NCBI RefSeq assembly: GCF_963576615.1
Contig: NC_088708.1
Coordinates: 9,176,001-9,240,000 of the forward strand
DNA from: Watersipora subatra
Taxonomy: Eukaryota > Bryozoa > Gymnolaemata > Cheilostomatida > Watersiporidae
DNA: 64,000 bases
Direction: 5' to 3'
A program made the position numbers and the translations under genes. The notes under the pieces were generated by a model that saw nothing but the letters and a program-made list of their open reading frames with translations, made no database searches and was not told the origin of the DNA. Positions 48,235-61,600 of the stretch are shown one piece after another (the stretch's first letter is position 1; the number at the start of each line of letters is the position of its first letter).

Positions 48235-49503
48235 CATAAGGTGTCTGCTACTGATATTTTATGCAGTTGCTATGAAACAGACGAATTCTGCAGAGTACCA
48301 CAAGAAACCCTCTACTACCTTTTTATTGATCAACCAATGATGTAGTTTTTACAATCTGAGCTGGGTTGCTAGAAAAATTTGGTAGCATTGCACAAAAAGT
48401 CTGCAACATTAAATATCATTAAAAACCATTGTAAAGAGTTATAGCGCTTGTTTTTAGTTTCACAAACAGCCAAACCTGGGCTTTTGGGTTGCTTCATGCT
48501 CCAGGCTTATACTTGCTAGACTATCAAGTTTTACATCAATAGTCAATGATTCATGGCATCAACAGGACTGACAGAAAGGCCTAGAATTATTAAAAAACAC
48601 ACAATTAGAAATTAGCTTCACAGAAGGTGGGCAGACAACTCTAACACTGCATATTGAAAGTAGGTGGTCAACTCTAACATTATATTGAATGTGGGTAGAC
48701 AACTCTACCTCTATACGTGAGCTGCAGATGTTGTCTGCCAATAGCCTATACAATACAGGAATGATTTATGAGGATAAATACTGTACATTCATAACAATAC
48801 CCTGTGTTCTCTTTGAAAGAACTGTAAACATCAACCAGAATTCTCTCCTATATTCATTCAGTCAGCTCTTTGAAAGTTTTTCAGCTAAAAAGTCTTCAAC
48901 TGCCATAAAATCAAGATCTCTATTTTACTTTGTGATTTTAAAAGAAGGATCATGAGCCGATGATCATTTACTTTTACTTAATCCAACTTTCTTCTGTTTA
49001 GTATTATTAGAAATTATATTGTGAGTGCTGCCTCCCAGCAATAAGACTGCTAAGTGTATTCCTATACCGCTTATCTGAATCTCACTTCCTTTCACGCAGT
49101 TTCAACAAAACAATTAAACCTCCAATAAAAGTTCAAGCAGTAAAATAAAATACGAAAATCAAGAGCCAAATGCAAAATACTACTAATAGATGTTTGATAA
49201 AGGCATATCATGCATGTACCTATCAATCAAGTATGCTTCAGAAAGCTGTAACAGTAATTACAACAGCAGTGCGTAATCCAAACATAGGTAACCAAAACAT
49301 AACAATATTATATTTTAATCAAGTGGATTAATGTGTAAACTCAGCCAGTCATAATTGTTTATTTAATCTTCATGCGTTTGAATAGTGCTATAATTTAAAT
49401 TTTAAATGATATGATAACATCAATGACAGAATCTGTGTGGTTTCGACTACTGCACTAATACACCTCAGGTTTTAGAAAACTTATGTACTAAATAATATTA
49501 TTT

Positions 49504-49559
49504 ATACTAATCAATTTTGATTATAATTTGATTCAAAAGTGGATTAAAATTGATTAGTA
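49504..49559. repeat. 14-bp inverted repeat
   Basis: TACTAATCAATTTT pairs with AAAATTGATTAGTA across 28 bp. It may be the termini of a tiny fold-back element. Confidence 0.7.
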
Positions 49560-49675
49560 TCTTTTAACTCTTTAATATTGCGTATTATTAATGCTCAATG
49601 ACTTACACAAATTTACTTACAAATACTCTTACACAAATTTACTTAATAAATAACTAGTGATTAGGTGATTAATAA

Positions 49676-50700
49676 ACTAGAAATTCCACTGTCATACAGC
49701 CCACGACCAAAGTGATATTGGAAAAAAGAAAGGGTACTGATGGTTGAGAAATGCAATATTAGCAGTCAAATAGCACTGCAGTGCAATAGGATAACTGCAA
49801 TGGTAGCTGTAATGTACTGGGTGTGGGTGTTATTATATACAACAAACAGCAATGATGAAAGGAAAAGATTATATGTTTATATCTCTACCCCTGCAATAGG
49901 AGAAATGCAATATTGGCCAATATTAGAAGTAAAATGCACTGATATTATTAGAATAACCAATATTATTAATATAGTAATACAGTAATAATAGAAAACCAAT
50001 GAACAATTTTGTTAACATTTAAAAACGTCATAGCTAACAATATCAAGAAGTATCAAAAAGAATATCCAAACTTATAATTAAATATCGTAATCTCATAAGA
50101 ATCGTTAGAAAAAAAATATCATCGTAATTTCCTTTACTTACACCGCGTTGGACATAAGTTAGATTACCAAAGTACTCGAATGTGTCTAAAAAGTCAGATA
50201 CTTTGAAATCGGAAAAAAATGAAACGATTTCAGTACTCCTACGTTAATTACAGAAGCCTACGGCAATTCAACAATGCTATAGACTGGTGAAATGTGCACG
50301 TTTTTTTGTCGTAAAATGCGCACGACTTAATCGTTCTATTCCCTGTCGCTCGGCGTTTCAATTTCGACTCTTAACTTTGATAAAAGTGAGGCTTAACAAG
50401 TTTTAATAACGATTTTCGTCCAAATAAATCTGTCTATTTGTATATAATCCGATCAGATGGGTAAGTTTTAAGATAATGCAGACGGTTTACAAAGACTTGG
50501 TAACATATTTAAATAGGTTTGTATGTGTTTTGTATCGTTATTATACTTTAACGACTCTACAAAACGATGGTTAAATTTGTTGATGAAATTTTGATACAAG
50601 GGTTCGTCTCATTGTTGATGAATAATTTTCGTAAGTTGTGCGCACATGCATTTATCATAAAAACTCTCAAACTTCGCATCCGCTCGTTTGGTCGCGGGAA
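49676..50700 (+). mobile_element. Unclassified ~1,025-bp dispersed repeat, copy B
   Basis: The inverted twin of 22932-23955; only occasional single-base differences were seen in the stretches compared by eye. It starts ACTAGAAATTCCACTG and ends GGTCGCGGGAA, with inner inverted words CCCACGACCAAA and TTTGGTCGCGGG and a palindrome AATATTGGCCAATATT at 49909-49924. Flanks differ from copy A on both sides, which sets the shared length. No transposase domain is seen. A MITE-like DNA transposon is the favoured reading. Confidence 0.75.
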
Positions 50701-53700
50701 AAGTTTATTATAAGAAGGTGGATTAGTGATTATTTTTATAACATATTATAGCATAAAAATCTGTGAAAAGCAGAATGTAACAGTTAGCTATTTCAAAACA
50801 ATACCACTATATATTCCCCAGTTCTAAGATGTGTTCTTTTACCCGCTATGCTTTCAACACAGAGCAGCTTTAGTAGTTTTCGTGTATTGCTTATGAAGCA
50901 AATACATCATCTGTGTATAAAAAGAAATTTCAAATATATCCTTGCATATTCTGTTACTAAGATTGACATGAATACTCAGGCAACCATTGCCGGTCTCGGC
51001 TTCGGCAATATCCCGCTAAAGGACACCTGTGAGCCTAAGCAAGTAGAATTGAACATGTCAAAATTAAGATACATGTATAAGGTACAATTTTTATAAACGA
51101 CAGAGAAGACAATGTACCTTACCTCACCTCAATTATCATCTATGAGGTAAAAGAACACTCGCATAAGAACAATGCCTCGGGACAAAGATAAGAATGCCTC
51201 ATATGCTTCACAAGGCTAATATATTTGGAAGTATCAGCATGCAGCCAACCTTTTATTGTTAAGCTACGTGAGCATTCATGGATTTGAGCACAAAGCTGTG
51301 GCAAAACAGATTAGAGAAGGCATAGAGAGATGTTGGTTGACCATTATCTGCTGCCAGGGCTACAGCAGTATATTTCGTTAGTTGAAAATTTTGTTGTAAG
51401 TAAATGAAAAGCTTGGTGTTAGATTTTGTTCAAGAAAATTTTCATCAGTCGAAATTTTCCTTCTGTTTAATTTCGTTGAGTGTCGATGTCACGTCTCTCT
51501 TTTTAAGTCTTTTATACTCTTTCTAAAGTGCCTGAAGCCAAAACTGTTTGATGGCTTCTGTAAGAACTTACCAGCGGGGGAACATAAGCGCCTTTCTGCT
51601 GCATGCCACATTTTTATAGTGTTAAAAAACATTTTCTACTTGAGATACTACTCAAAGAGAGAAGCTAGGTCAGCTAGAGAAGCTAGCTTGTCCATTCATC
51701 TGTCTTGCTGTTGACTTTAGCATAAAGCTATTTCTGAAAGTTCAAAATCTTTCAGAAACTTAATTTTGCTACAAATACATTTGTTTTAACTGATGGTGAT
51801 TACTTTATTTATTTTTTCTATGTATGGCAGATAGACATAAGATCTGTAGCCAAAGTATATAATCAGTTGTGGTGGCATTCATATTGGAAGTGCTTCTTAT
51901 GTGATTGAACTGAAATTCAGCTGCGTTGCTTGTATTTCCTCAAAACTATGACAGCTCTAGAAACATGAATGTTTCTGTTTTATAGATGTCATATCCTGTT
52001 AGTGAAATAAATTGGCACTGTTTATTGTGTGATCAGCTAACCAAATCCTGTTACAATTGCATGTATTTTTATAGATGTTATTGCGAAAACAACTAAAATG
52101 AATGTTAATTAAAAACACCTCAAGTATTGCAACATCTAATTTAAGCTATTTAACTTTGGTACAAAAGCCTTGCAGAAAAGGTGTAAAATTTATACGGATT
52201 GGAAAAAACTCGAACAATTGAGGGCGTAACCATAGCGTTTCTGTTACTCTCATGCGCACTGTGCAGCGTATTCGAAATAAACGGTTAAAACGGCATCGCG
52301 AATATGGCGTGAATTGCGGACCCAACAGGAGAACATTTTTACGTGCTGCAAAATAAAGTTTTTCGCGGCGAATGACTCATTTTTATCGCATCAACTTTTG
52401 CTTTATGCGTAGTTGTGTTGGAGGTTTGTTTTTCGTGAATTCACCAATGCTAACATAAATGTTGTAAAACATCCAAAAGTGTTGCTGCGCTTTACAACTC
52501 GTATTTTTTTAAAATGGTCGTTCAGCCAGCCATTAGATATTGCCATTTGGCTATAATGGTTTGTAAGATTACAAATGGCTGGCGTAATAAATAAATATTT
52601 GGCACCCCAGTTAATTTACCATTTGAAAATTGAGCAAAAATATGTTACTCTACGGTGTAGATCTAAAGTTATTGCTTTAACGATAAAGGTAGATTAGTTT
52701 GATTTGCAATTTTATTATCTGGCTGCTGAAGATATTTAATGATTTTCAAGTATTTAACATTCCAATATCTGCTGTAAATAATGCTTACGTACGATATTCT
52801 AACGCATTATATTCTCATAAAAAATACACATACAACTTGATAAAATCGTAATCGGTAATCAGCTAAATATTTTGAGTTTTAAAAACACTTTCCAACCCAG
52901 ATGTTGTGCTTTCTGTAGGTACTATTATTTCTATAAAGAGAGTAGACATTAAAGTACATGTGCGTACTACCAAAAAGTGCATAATCACTAGACAGCTCCG
53001 CGCTGTAACAATTTGATAACGCTGTTGCCTGTAGCGCATTGTTTTCTCTTGAGTCAAACCTCTTGTGTTAGTATATTGAAGTATCCTATTGTCTCAGAGG
53101 TATAAAAGCTCTTTTTAGATAGATTGAAACGCCATTCCGAGCTCTGTCACTGCTGCTTATGATGGTTACCTTGAATTAGTACATTGTTACATCGGTTACT
53201 ATCAATAGTACTTTTAAAATATATATTATTTATCAGTTATCGTATACATTTAATACAAATTTATTTCCTTTGTTGTGATTTCAAATATGCTAACAGATCA
53301 TCTGTTTGGACATCAAGGTTTCCTTGACCTGTATTTTAGAAGCAGTTTTGTGTTTGCATAGCTACCTAACCAAAATAACAACACTACGAATCTTGTAAAA
53401 AGCATATATTGCTGCAAAGCTTAGTCTTATTGTCAATATGAGGAGTTGTTGAAGTTTTGGAAGTTGTAGCGTCCACAAACTGAACAAACCTATTAAATTT
53501 ATAAATGTTTTAGTGGAAATTCATATCACTTTATTTACAGGCTTTTCAAACTTTCCTCAGCTGCTTGTTAGCCATAAGACATGCCACTTGGATAAGTTTT
53601 GTGATTGATGACAGTTCTATTAAGAAGTTGTTCTACTGTTTTAGTTGTTTTGCTGTTCTTCGACTTGGTTTGGAACCTTAGAAGTTTTCAAGGACATTTG

Positions 53701-54437
53701 TAAGATTAAGTGGACCTATGAGACACCGTGGAAGAACTGATGTTTTCACGTCTTTTTAGATTTTTTTAAAGGGCTTTTTGCTATACGCTGTCATTATGTA
53801 GTTAGACGAGAAAATGGGCTTTTTAACTTTTATTTAATATTGGAACACGCCGTCATGTTTCTTTTGTAGATATTACATTTATTCAATTCTCGCTAGACTG
53901 CAGTCCACCAAACTTTGATATCTTACATTTAAAATTAATCTTGATACCAAAAGGTGGTGTGTTTAACCTTCAGTAAATTGTAGCACCAACTATTACTGTG
54001 TAATGATTTCTTCTGAATGCATATCTTTACATTATAAATGAACATTGTTGCTATGCAATTATATGACTAACTGTAAAAGATAAGGAATGAAAGGTGTTTT
54101 GGTCATTGTTAATATTTCTTATAGTTCAAACCGCTTCATACACAAAATATTAGTTTTGGCTACATTTAACTAAAAGAGAAACACTTTGTTGTGTTCTACT
54201 TCACGTAATAATGTGTGAGTTTAACTAAGAGTATAACTGTTGAATAAGCTAGTATCCAATCTGATAGTTGGGTGTTTAGAGTGAATGTTCTCTAGTTTAT
54301 TAGTCCACTTACCAATTATGGTGCTTCTCAATAGCTTTAAAGAACATCATTTCTAAAGATATCTACTCAGCTAGAGCTTGCAATGTGTGATTTTCTTTTC
54401 ATAGAAAATTTCTTGGGACTCAACAAGATACCTCAAC

Positions 54438-57400
54438 ATGGCAACTGAGTGGGAAGGTGGGTGTACATTTACACGTATCTCTCACTACACTTGCAAAGAA
54501 AACTTATATGGACGGGGTTCGCATTGCTACTCATAAAACAGCACTCATCTTTGAATCGCTAAATCCTAACATTAAGATAAAGATTAAGATAATAGGATAA
54601 GTTGTTCCACCGAAAGGCAATTAGTGGGCCAGCTACAAAAGAGCTTTTAGCCAAGATTCATTGATGTTTCTGTAGTAAAATAGGTTTCAGAGCAGTTGTC
54701 TCATCTTTATTATTCGGGAGAATTTGTTTTGTGCAGATACCTTCGAACATCCAGGTGTATGTTTTAACATGAATTCTATTATGTCTATCGCAAATTGTAT
54801 TAAATCTCCAAATCTGAAATATTCGGTTGGAGATGGATATTTCAATAAGATCAGATATAGCTAGATGGTTGTTGTTATATAGATCAGGTACAGGTAGATG
54901 GTTGTTGAACAACTTAACATTTTATAAGTAAACACTCAAGCATTTGATTGATTTGCTCAGTTCTGAAATCGATATGTAAATTAATGATGTTCTGTATAAA
55001 ATAATTAGGCTCTAATTTTTTGTTCTCTGTCAAACATGATTTCTGCACAACAGACATTGCGCAAAAACAATTTTTATTGCTCTGTACTAAAAGCTTTTTT
55101 GTTTTATATTTTAAACATGGAATGACTGTTAATCCATGAAGAAATGATTGCTTTTAAACAGTGCTAATCATGTCAAATCTAAGAAATAGTAATTATGCAG
55201 CTTTAAATTCAATAAAACAAGGCCTATAAATAACAATAGTTTTTGAGAAATTGTTGAATAGTTGCTGTATTCTACCACACAGCGAAAAAGAAAAATTAAA
55301 CTGGCGTGGTATTCACATAACTGGCTGCTTATTAATACTGGTTAAAATAATTATTGTCAGCATATTTTTATAAAATTGTCGGTTCGGGAAGTTATGTCAA
55401 TTTTGCGAATGGAAATTCATGAAAACTCGGAATTGTTTTTGTTTAGTGAACAGGAAACAGTAATATTTTGTGTGATCATGCAGTGGGTTACTCTCTTTCA
55501 CTCAGTGCTGTGTGTTATCCCTTTTGACTCGGTGCCCTGCTATGAATACAAGTAAAAAAAGTGTGAGAAACTCTGGCTCTATTTTTGCAAATAAACTTGA
55601 AGAAATTTATTTGCTGCTATTCGCTAAGCGCTACAGCAGTGCATCACTTTTATAATTTCATGTTTATATGAGTAGCCTAATTTATTTCAAATATGCTTAT
55701 TTATCTGTGGTATATCATGGGAACTTGCACCATACTGTAGGTTTTCTCTTGTATACATGTATAGTTCATCTAGTGGACCCTTATGTATATAAATGGAATA
55801 AGCTCGCAATTGTGCTACCAAAATTGTGTATATTTCTTAATGTGTTAGCCCTCTGCTCATACAGCCTTACCGTATGACTGGTACATGTCGTAACCTAATA
55901 TCTTGTTTTTTATCCACTCTCATTTCATAAGAGATATCAACTTCATCGTGATAATTCAAAAATAATTGATACAGCTTCAACAGTACTAGGCTACATCATC
56001 GCCATACATACCATGTATAGCGATATATATCATCCAAAGATATATTTGTGATTTGTACAATTGTTTAAGAAAAATCAATTCATGAGACCACAACCCTAAT
56101 TGATGGCCACACGTAGGAGAGTCTTCGAATTTTTCCTGATTTGACTTAAAAAAGTTGTTTGAATTAGAAAAGACTTTGGAGTATTGTTGGAAGTAATTAT
56201 ATTTTATCTATAAATATCTGGTAATAATTCTATTAATCCTGACCTATTTTTGTAAATATTGATTTAGATTTGCGAAAGCAGGCACGGCAATTAGAGAATG
56301 ACATAGATCTGAAGCTGATATCATTTAGCAAATTTGGAACAAGTTACAGCGATCACAGAGACAGTGCTATGAGGTACGTGTGCTTAGAATTTGTGATAGG
56401 CATGCACTCGGTATACAATGTTGTTATATTGCCAAGGAGCCATTGTACTATTGCTTATTGTTCGAATGTATTTGTTAGCGACACGTCTCCGCTGCTCAGC
56501 AATGACCACATGTTCGAAACTATGGTCGTGGAGCTTGAGGAGCTTCTAGCACGGCTGAGCAGGAGTAATGACAAAATGATGGACTATACCCAGAATCTTG
56601 GTATGCATTTAGCATTTATACCTTGGCTATCTGCTCAACCCATTCCTCCTTGCTCCTTTCTCAGTCGTGTACATCCGCAGTAGTAATTTGAATCCATTTC
56701 TTTTACCGGTAATATTGATTTTAAAATAAAAATATATGCTTTCTGTCTATTTTTCTGTGATGTTACTTAAATTTAGAAGTTTAAAGCTGTTGAACTTGGT
56801 CAGGTATGAACTCTGGCAGCGCTGCTCTTCTTCACACCATGCAGCGGCATCGAGAGATCTTACAAGACTACACTAACGAGTTTCGTAAGACTAAAGCAAA
56901 TATTCAGCAACACCGACAAAGAGAAGATCTTCTAGGTGGTGTACGCCGAGAAATGGAGTAAGCGTTTAACAAACCACCTTATATGATATTTAGCTAGGTA
57001 TCTGTTATTTCTTGATGATGGTAAGGGAGATAAGTAATGAGCCTATTTATTGCTGCTTATCGTTTCGGTTACCTGGCATCAGATGATTCATGGCTAACTG
57101 TTTTAGCGGCTACAGAGGTAACAGGAAGGGAGATCTCTACCTCAAGGAGAATGAGCATCTGAGGAAGTTAGTGAACGTTACATTTGTCTCCTCAATTTTA
57201 GTTTGTTATGAATGAGAGCACAACTCTTAGTTAAAAGTGGCCATGCAATTACTGAAGCGGTATGCCCTACTGTTGATATTATTTACAGTCATATCTTGAA
57301 TTACTTTCACCTATTATACATGCAAATTTTTAAGCAAATGTTCATTGCAGCAAAATGATTTACAAAAGTTTAGTTCTTGGAGTCAAAGTAAAAAAGCTGA

Positions 57401-58223
57401 TAAAAACTAAAGAATGTGACATAGTAGTTTTAGATAGTACATTTGTTGCGATGCTATATATAATCACTTCAAATTGTTTATTATGGTTTTTCGGCCCTCT
57501 GAATGGAATGAATGAAGTACCATGTTGTTTTACCAAAATATTTGCTCCAATCTGATGGTTTTGATATGCGAAACAAATATTGGAACGGATCAACTTGCCA
57601 TTCAGCGGTTTGACTATGTTTACTCATAAGTAAGTTCTGTTATATTGGTCAAATCAATGAGTTTGTTATCAAATATTGTAATTGTTACCCTGAATCTCTC
57701 ATTTCTTGTTCTGATTGACCATTTCTGTTGCCTTGTAGCTCCGAACGCCTTATAGATGAACAAATCAAGTGAGTGTTACTATTTCATATAAACTATGTTA
57801 AGCTATTGTTAATGCTTTTAGATTGCTTTGTATATTTTTTGTAATTGAACATTTTACTGAATTTAATTTTCTTTTAGCATTGCCATGGCAACTAAAGAGA
57901 ATTTAAGTGCGCAGAGGGGCACGTTCACACAGATCACAAAAAGAATGCAAGAAATGTCTAGTATCCTTTACCTCCAGTCGCATTGCTGATTACGAATAGG
58001 TGTAACTGATTATTCTCATTGTTGAAGTTCATAGGAATTATAGTAGAGCCATGAGTTGATGTCTCATAAATTCTGTTGGTCCTTTACTACACTCGCAGAA
58101 CGATTTCCTCTTATCAACAATTTGATGACAAAAGTTAACTTGAGGAAGAAGAGGGATACTGTGATATTAGGAACAGTTATTTCAGCATGTGTGATTTTTC
58201 TGCTCTGGTGGGTCATTCGTTGA
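54438..58223 (+). CDS. GOSR1: Golgi SNAP receptor complex member 1 (GS28, Qb-SNARE)
   Basis: Tail-anchored SNARE for ER-to-Golgi and intra-Golgi vesicle fusion. Eight exons in matching phase: 54438-54456, 56268-56373, 56479-56600, 56804-56957, 57107-57166, 57739-57768, 57878-57960 and 58099-58223, coding about 232 aa (human about 250). The first exon gives only MATEWE. Then DLRKQARQLENDIDLKLISF opens the N-terminal helical domain, followed by MFETMVVELEELLARL and LLHTMQRHREILQDYTNEF. The SNARE motif runs over the short exons (HLRNSERLIDEQINIAMATK, with the likely 0-layer glutamine in AQRG). The last exon gives RFPLINNLMTKVNLRKKRD and a C-terminal membrane anchor (ILGTVISACVIFLLWWVI). The intron before the last exon has U12-type signals. 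The slightly short length comes from a compact linker after exon 2. Confidence 0.96.
57961..58098 (+). other. U12-type (minor spliceosome) intron of GOSR1
   Basis: A 138-bp GT-AG intron. Its 5' end GTATCCTTT equals the U12 donor consensus. A branch-site-like GTCCTTTAC at 58079-58087 matches TTCCTTRAY at 7 of 9 positions, with the branch A 12 nt before the acceptor AG and no long pyrimidine tract. Codon phase is correct across it (TCT A | AA CGA gives Ser-Lys-Arg). Confidence 0.82.
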
Positions 58224-58604
58224 TCTCTCAATGACAGTCATTCTTTCTTCCTCTAACATGTCAGCATCTCAATGGGAGGGTCTAACCGAGTTTTTGTCTT
58301 CATTCAGGATAATTTATGACATTATTTTTCTCGGAAATATGTTAACAGCTGGATGTTATGGACTGAACATTCAACATTGATACAATGTTGAACAGATACA
58401 ATGAAGATGGATGATTGTGCCAGTGTATAATTTTTACAGTTTATATATGAAGCTATTATACCGCAATAGTTGAGAGCTTGACAGTGGGACATCTTTGTGA
58501 CTATTGGAAGGTTGAATGCTATTCTAGCTGCTCTGGTTTCCACCCATATCAAACAATATGAATATTATAATTATTAGCTAACAACTCGCTATAACTAAAG
58601 TATT

Positions 58605-58617
58605 TTTATTTAATAAA
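58605..58617. other. Bidirectional poly(A) signal between GOSR1 and NAE1
   Basis: TTTATTTAATAAA holds AATAAA on the plus strand (58612-58617, for GOSR1) and on the minus strand (58605-58610, 81 bp after the NAE1 stop). It is the only clear signal noticed for either gene in the 467-bp gap. Confidence 0.55.
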
Positions 58618-58690
58618 TGGTCTTGCAAAAAGTTGTGTATTTCATTGTCATATAACCAGGCGCATCATGGAGTGCACTCACTCGGAGGTG

Positions 58691-61600
58691 TCACAACTCC
58701 AATGTGAGACTAGTCTGAGAGCTAGCGTTGTATATGTATGTGTTGTTAATAGGCAAATACTGCTTGGTTATGAGTTTGATCACTTCTTGCGCTGCTACTC
58801 CACCCATGAAAGCAGCCACGGAGTGCAACTCAGAGGCTCCATACGAGCATCTACAATGAATAGAAGACAACTACTTAAGATGAGATACATGTGGTCACTG
58901 AGGAGCTTGAAGTAGCGCATAGTAACATTCAAGCTTTGTTTTAGTTAAATGCATTGCTTAGACGTACAACTCATGGATGCAGTCCTCTCTGATGTTCACG
59001 TTCAGTCCTGCGTCAGCTATGAGCCTGCTGGCGATTGCCTAAAATTGACAATCAAACATGAGAAAAGTTGTATTGGTACATTAAAATATTATTTAGTTAA
59101 GACGAGAGTTTTCACGAACCTTTAATGGGGTAATATCTGCCTCTACCTGGTCATCATAGCAACCTGGATAGCGATTGTATTCAGCAAAGAAATCTTCACA
59201 AGCTCTAAGAAGTATATAATAGACGGAGTCGTCTTCTCCTTCATCACTGAACCTTCCATCTGTCGATAGGGTACAACAAGTTTGAATGTTGAAAAAATCT
59301 GTATTGTCTTCAATACTTGATGAAACCAGTAAATTCTGGGGTAAATATGTAGTATGTAGTATGTAGCATGGATAGCGATAGTGTAGCATGGATAGCGATT
59401 GTATTCAGCAAAGAAATCTTCACAAGCTCTAAGAAGTATATAATAGACGGAGTCGTCTTCTCCTTCATCACTGAACCTTCCATCTGTCGATAGGGTACAA
59501 CAAGTTTGAATGTTGAAAAAATCTGTATTGTCTTCAATACTTGATGAAACCAGTAAATTCTGGGGTAAGTATGTAGTATGTAGCATGTAAATATGTAGTA
59601 TTTACCCGCATCAATCAATCAATCCTTTTACACCTTGGTCAAAGTGAACAAACATTGAAGTGTTACAATTTTTACACATTGATTGGTTGGGTGATCCAAA
59701 TCACAAAAGAACTCACCTAATGCGGACGTGTTTAAAGAGTCGTATTCTGCATTCAAACTTCTGCAGTTGACCACTGCTATATTTCCAGCATTTCTACCTG
59801 GTTTAAAACAACACAGATTAATTTTAAATGCTCTAAATTACACTCACCAATTATTATTGTTGGTAATATGGTAATAATATCGTTGTTGCTAAATATAATA
59901 ATTACTAATAATTACAATAATAAATATAATAAGTATTGTAGGCAAATGAACAGTAATAATAACTAATGTAGTGTGGACTTACAAAAAAGACGCGTCTCCT
60001 CAAGAGAAAGTTCCTCAGATGGCTAAAAATATGAATGCATCGAAAGCTGTAAAGGTTTTGCTATAGAATTATTTGTGCAAACAATTATAAACAGTGCATA
60101 ATTATTGCAGGATGATGATTATTATTGATGATATGTGAACAATTAATATTAGTCAAATAACAAATGATTATTTACAACAAGTATTTAAAGATTTGCCAAG
60201 GTTCAACCATCTACATGCATAAAGGTCAACTCTACCTCGTGTCTCGTATCAGTTTATGACAAATGAACGGTTCAATCAAATTATTGGCTTTATAAAACAA
60301 CTGATAGGATAATGATGCATCAAACAAGGCGCAACAAGCGCTATCGTTACACTGGCTACCAATATCATACTACCTTCACTAACAAAGCTTGCACCACCAC
60401 TATCACCAGTAGCACACTATCTCTACTATCAATATAACACTATGTTTATTACTAATATCTCACCACCTTTAATACTAATACAACACTGACTTTAATACCA
60501 CTATCACACTACTTCTTTACAAATATCGTGTTATTTTTACTACTAATATCACATCATCTCTACTTCCAATATCACGATACCTTTAATACCAATATTACGC
60601 GAATTCCCTAACGATACCCCATTACCTCTACTAATCATACTCCATTACCTCCTCTAACGATACCCCATTACCAATACGATACTACCATATTATCATACTA
60701 TCTCTACTACCAATATAACACTGAACCTTCCACTAACACCACGCTGCTGAGCGACCATGCATAATTAGAGCTCAGCTGATTTGGTTTCACAGCACCACTG
60801 GCGGATAGAGCAAATGACAGAGACTGACAGATGGTAGATCGTTTTACAGCCTAAAAACGGAATTGTTAAATAAGTTTGATCAAGTAGAATTGAGAGCTGG
60901 TCGGCTGAAGCAGGAAAAGCTGCTAGGCAAATTTCCTGTCACGAGTTTTTAACGAGAAAAGAGAATACGTGACAAGCAGATACAAGGGCCAGCGCATGCT
61001 ATTTGTACAGATTGTTAGCAATCTATATAACCATAAATTTAATGGTTATATGTGTGGTGGATAGGTAGAATGAATCAGTGAACATCTTGGATAAGATTTG
61101 AAAATTCAGCAGAAAGTGTGGGTATGGTGATTTTCATATAACAGCTGTTAATGAAATGTTTGTTTTTTTGAGAGCAATCAATAAATACAAGTCGCTAGTG
61201 AACTGCTCAGAAGAAACCATCAAGCTTACAAATTATGCGAGTACAAAAATTGGTTTATACGGTTGCTAATGCTAATGCCAATGCCTGAATTTTACCATAT
61301 AGTACTGTAGAAGGGTTGTTTTACAATATGGCAAAACATACAGAGGCTCAGAGCAAAAATTACTCGTTGGAGAGTATGGCAAAGTTTAAAAGAACAAAAG
61401 CGACCATTACAAATAGCCCAAGCACCTGAACTAGGCAAATGAGTATAATTCCGGCGTTAGCTGTTGAACCTTACTTTTAATTTTGATAATAGACAAAAAA
61501 ACTTAGGATGGCCCTACCACGCAATCTTCCCTATATGACTAAATAACCGAATAACTAAAAATTACCACAAATTAAGTATTTTTGTGGTATCAGAAACGCA

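Larger units (their letters stand above)
47335..54437. other. Intergenic region, Wnt8 to GOSR1
   Basis: About 7 kb: the Wnt8 3' UTR, a diverged tandem repeat near 48627-48708 (words AGACAACTCTAAC), an inverted repeat at 49504-49559, copy B of the 1-kb repeat, and a CpG-containing patch near 52180-52440 (GCGCACTGTGCAGCG, TTTTTCGCGGCGAATG) that might be a promoter or an old repeat. No protein-coding exon was recognised. Confidence 0.55.

Noticed and set aside
52180-52440. CpG-containing patch as a GOSR1 promoter
   Set aside because: Only composition supports it. No start-site motif or 5' UTR junction to 54438 could be shown.
58667-58915. An 82-codon plus-strand frame between GOSR1 and NAE1
   Set aside because: It is the antisense shadow of the last NAE1 exon, which matches the NAE1 C-terminus clearly.
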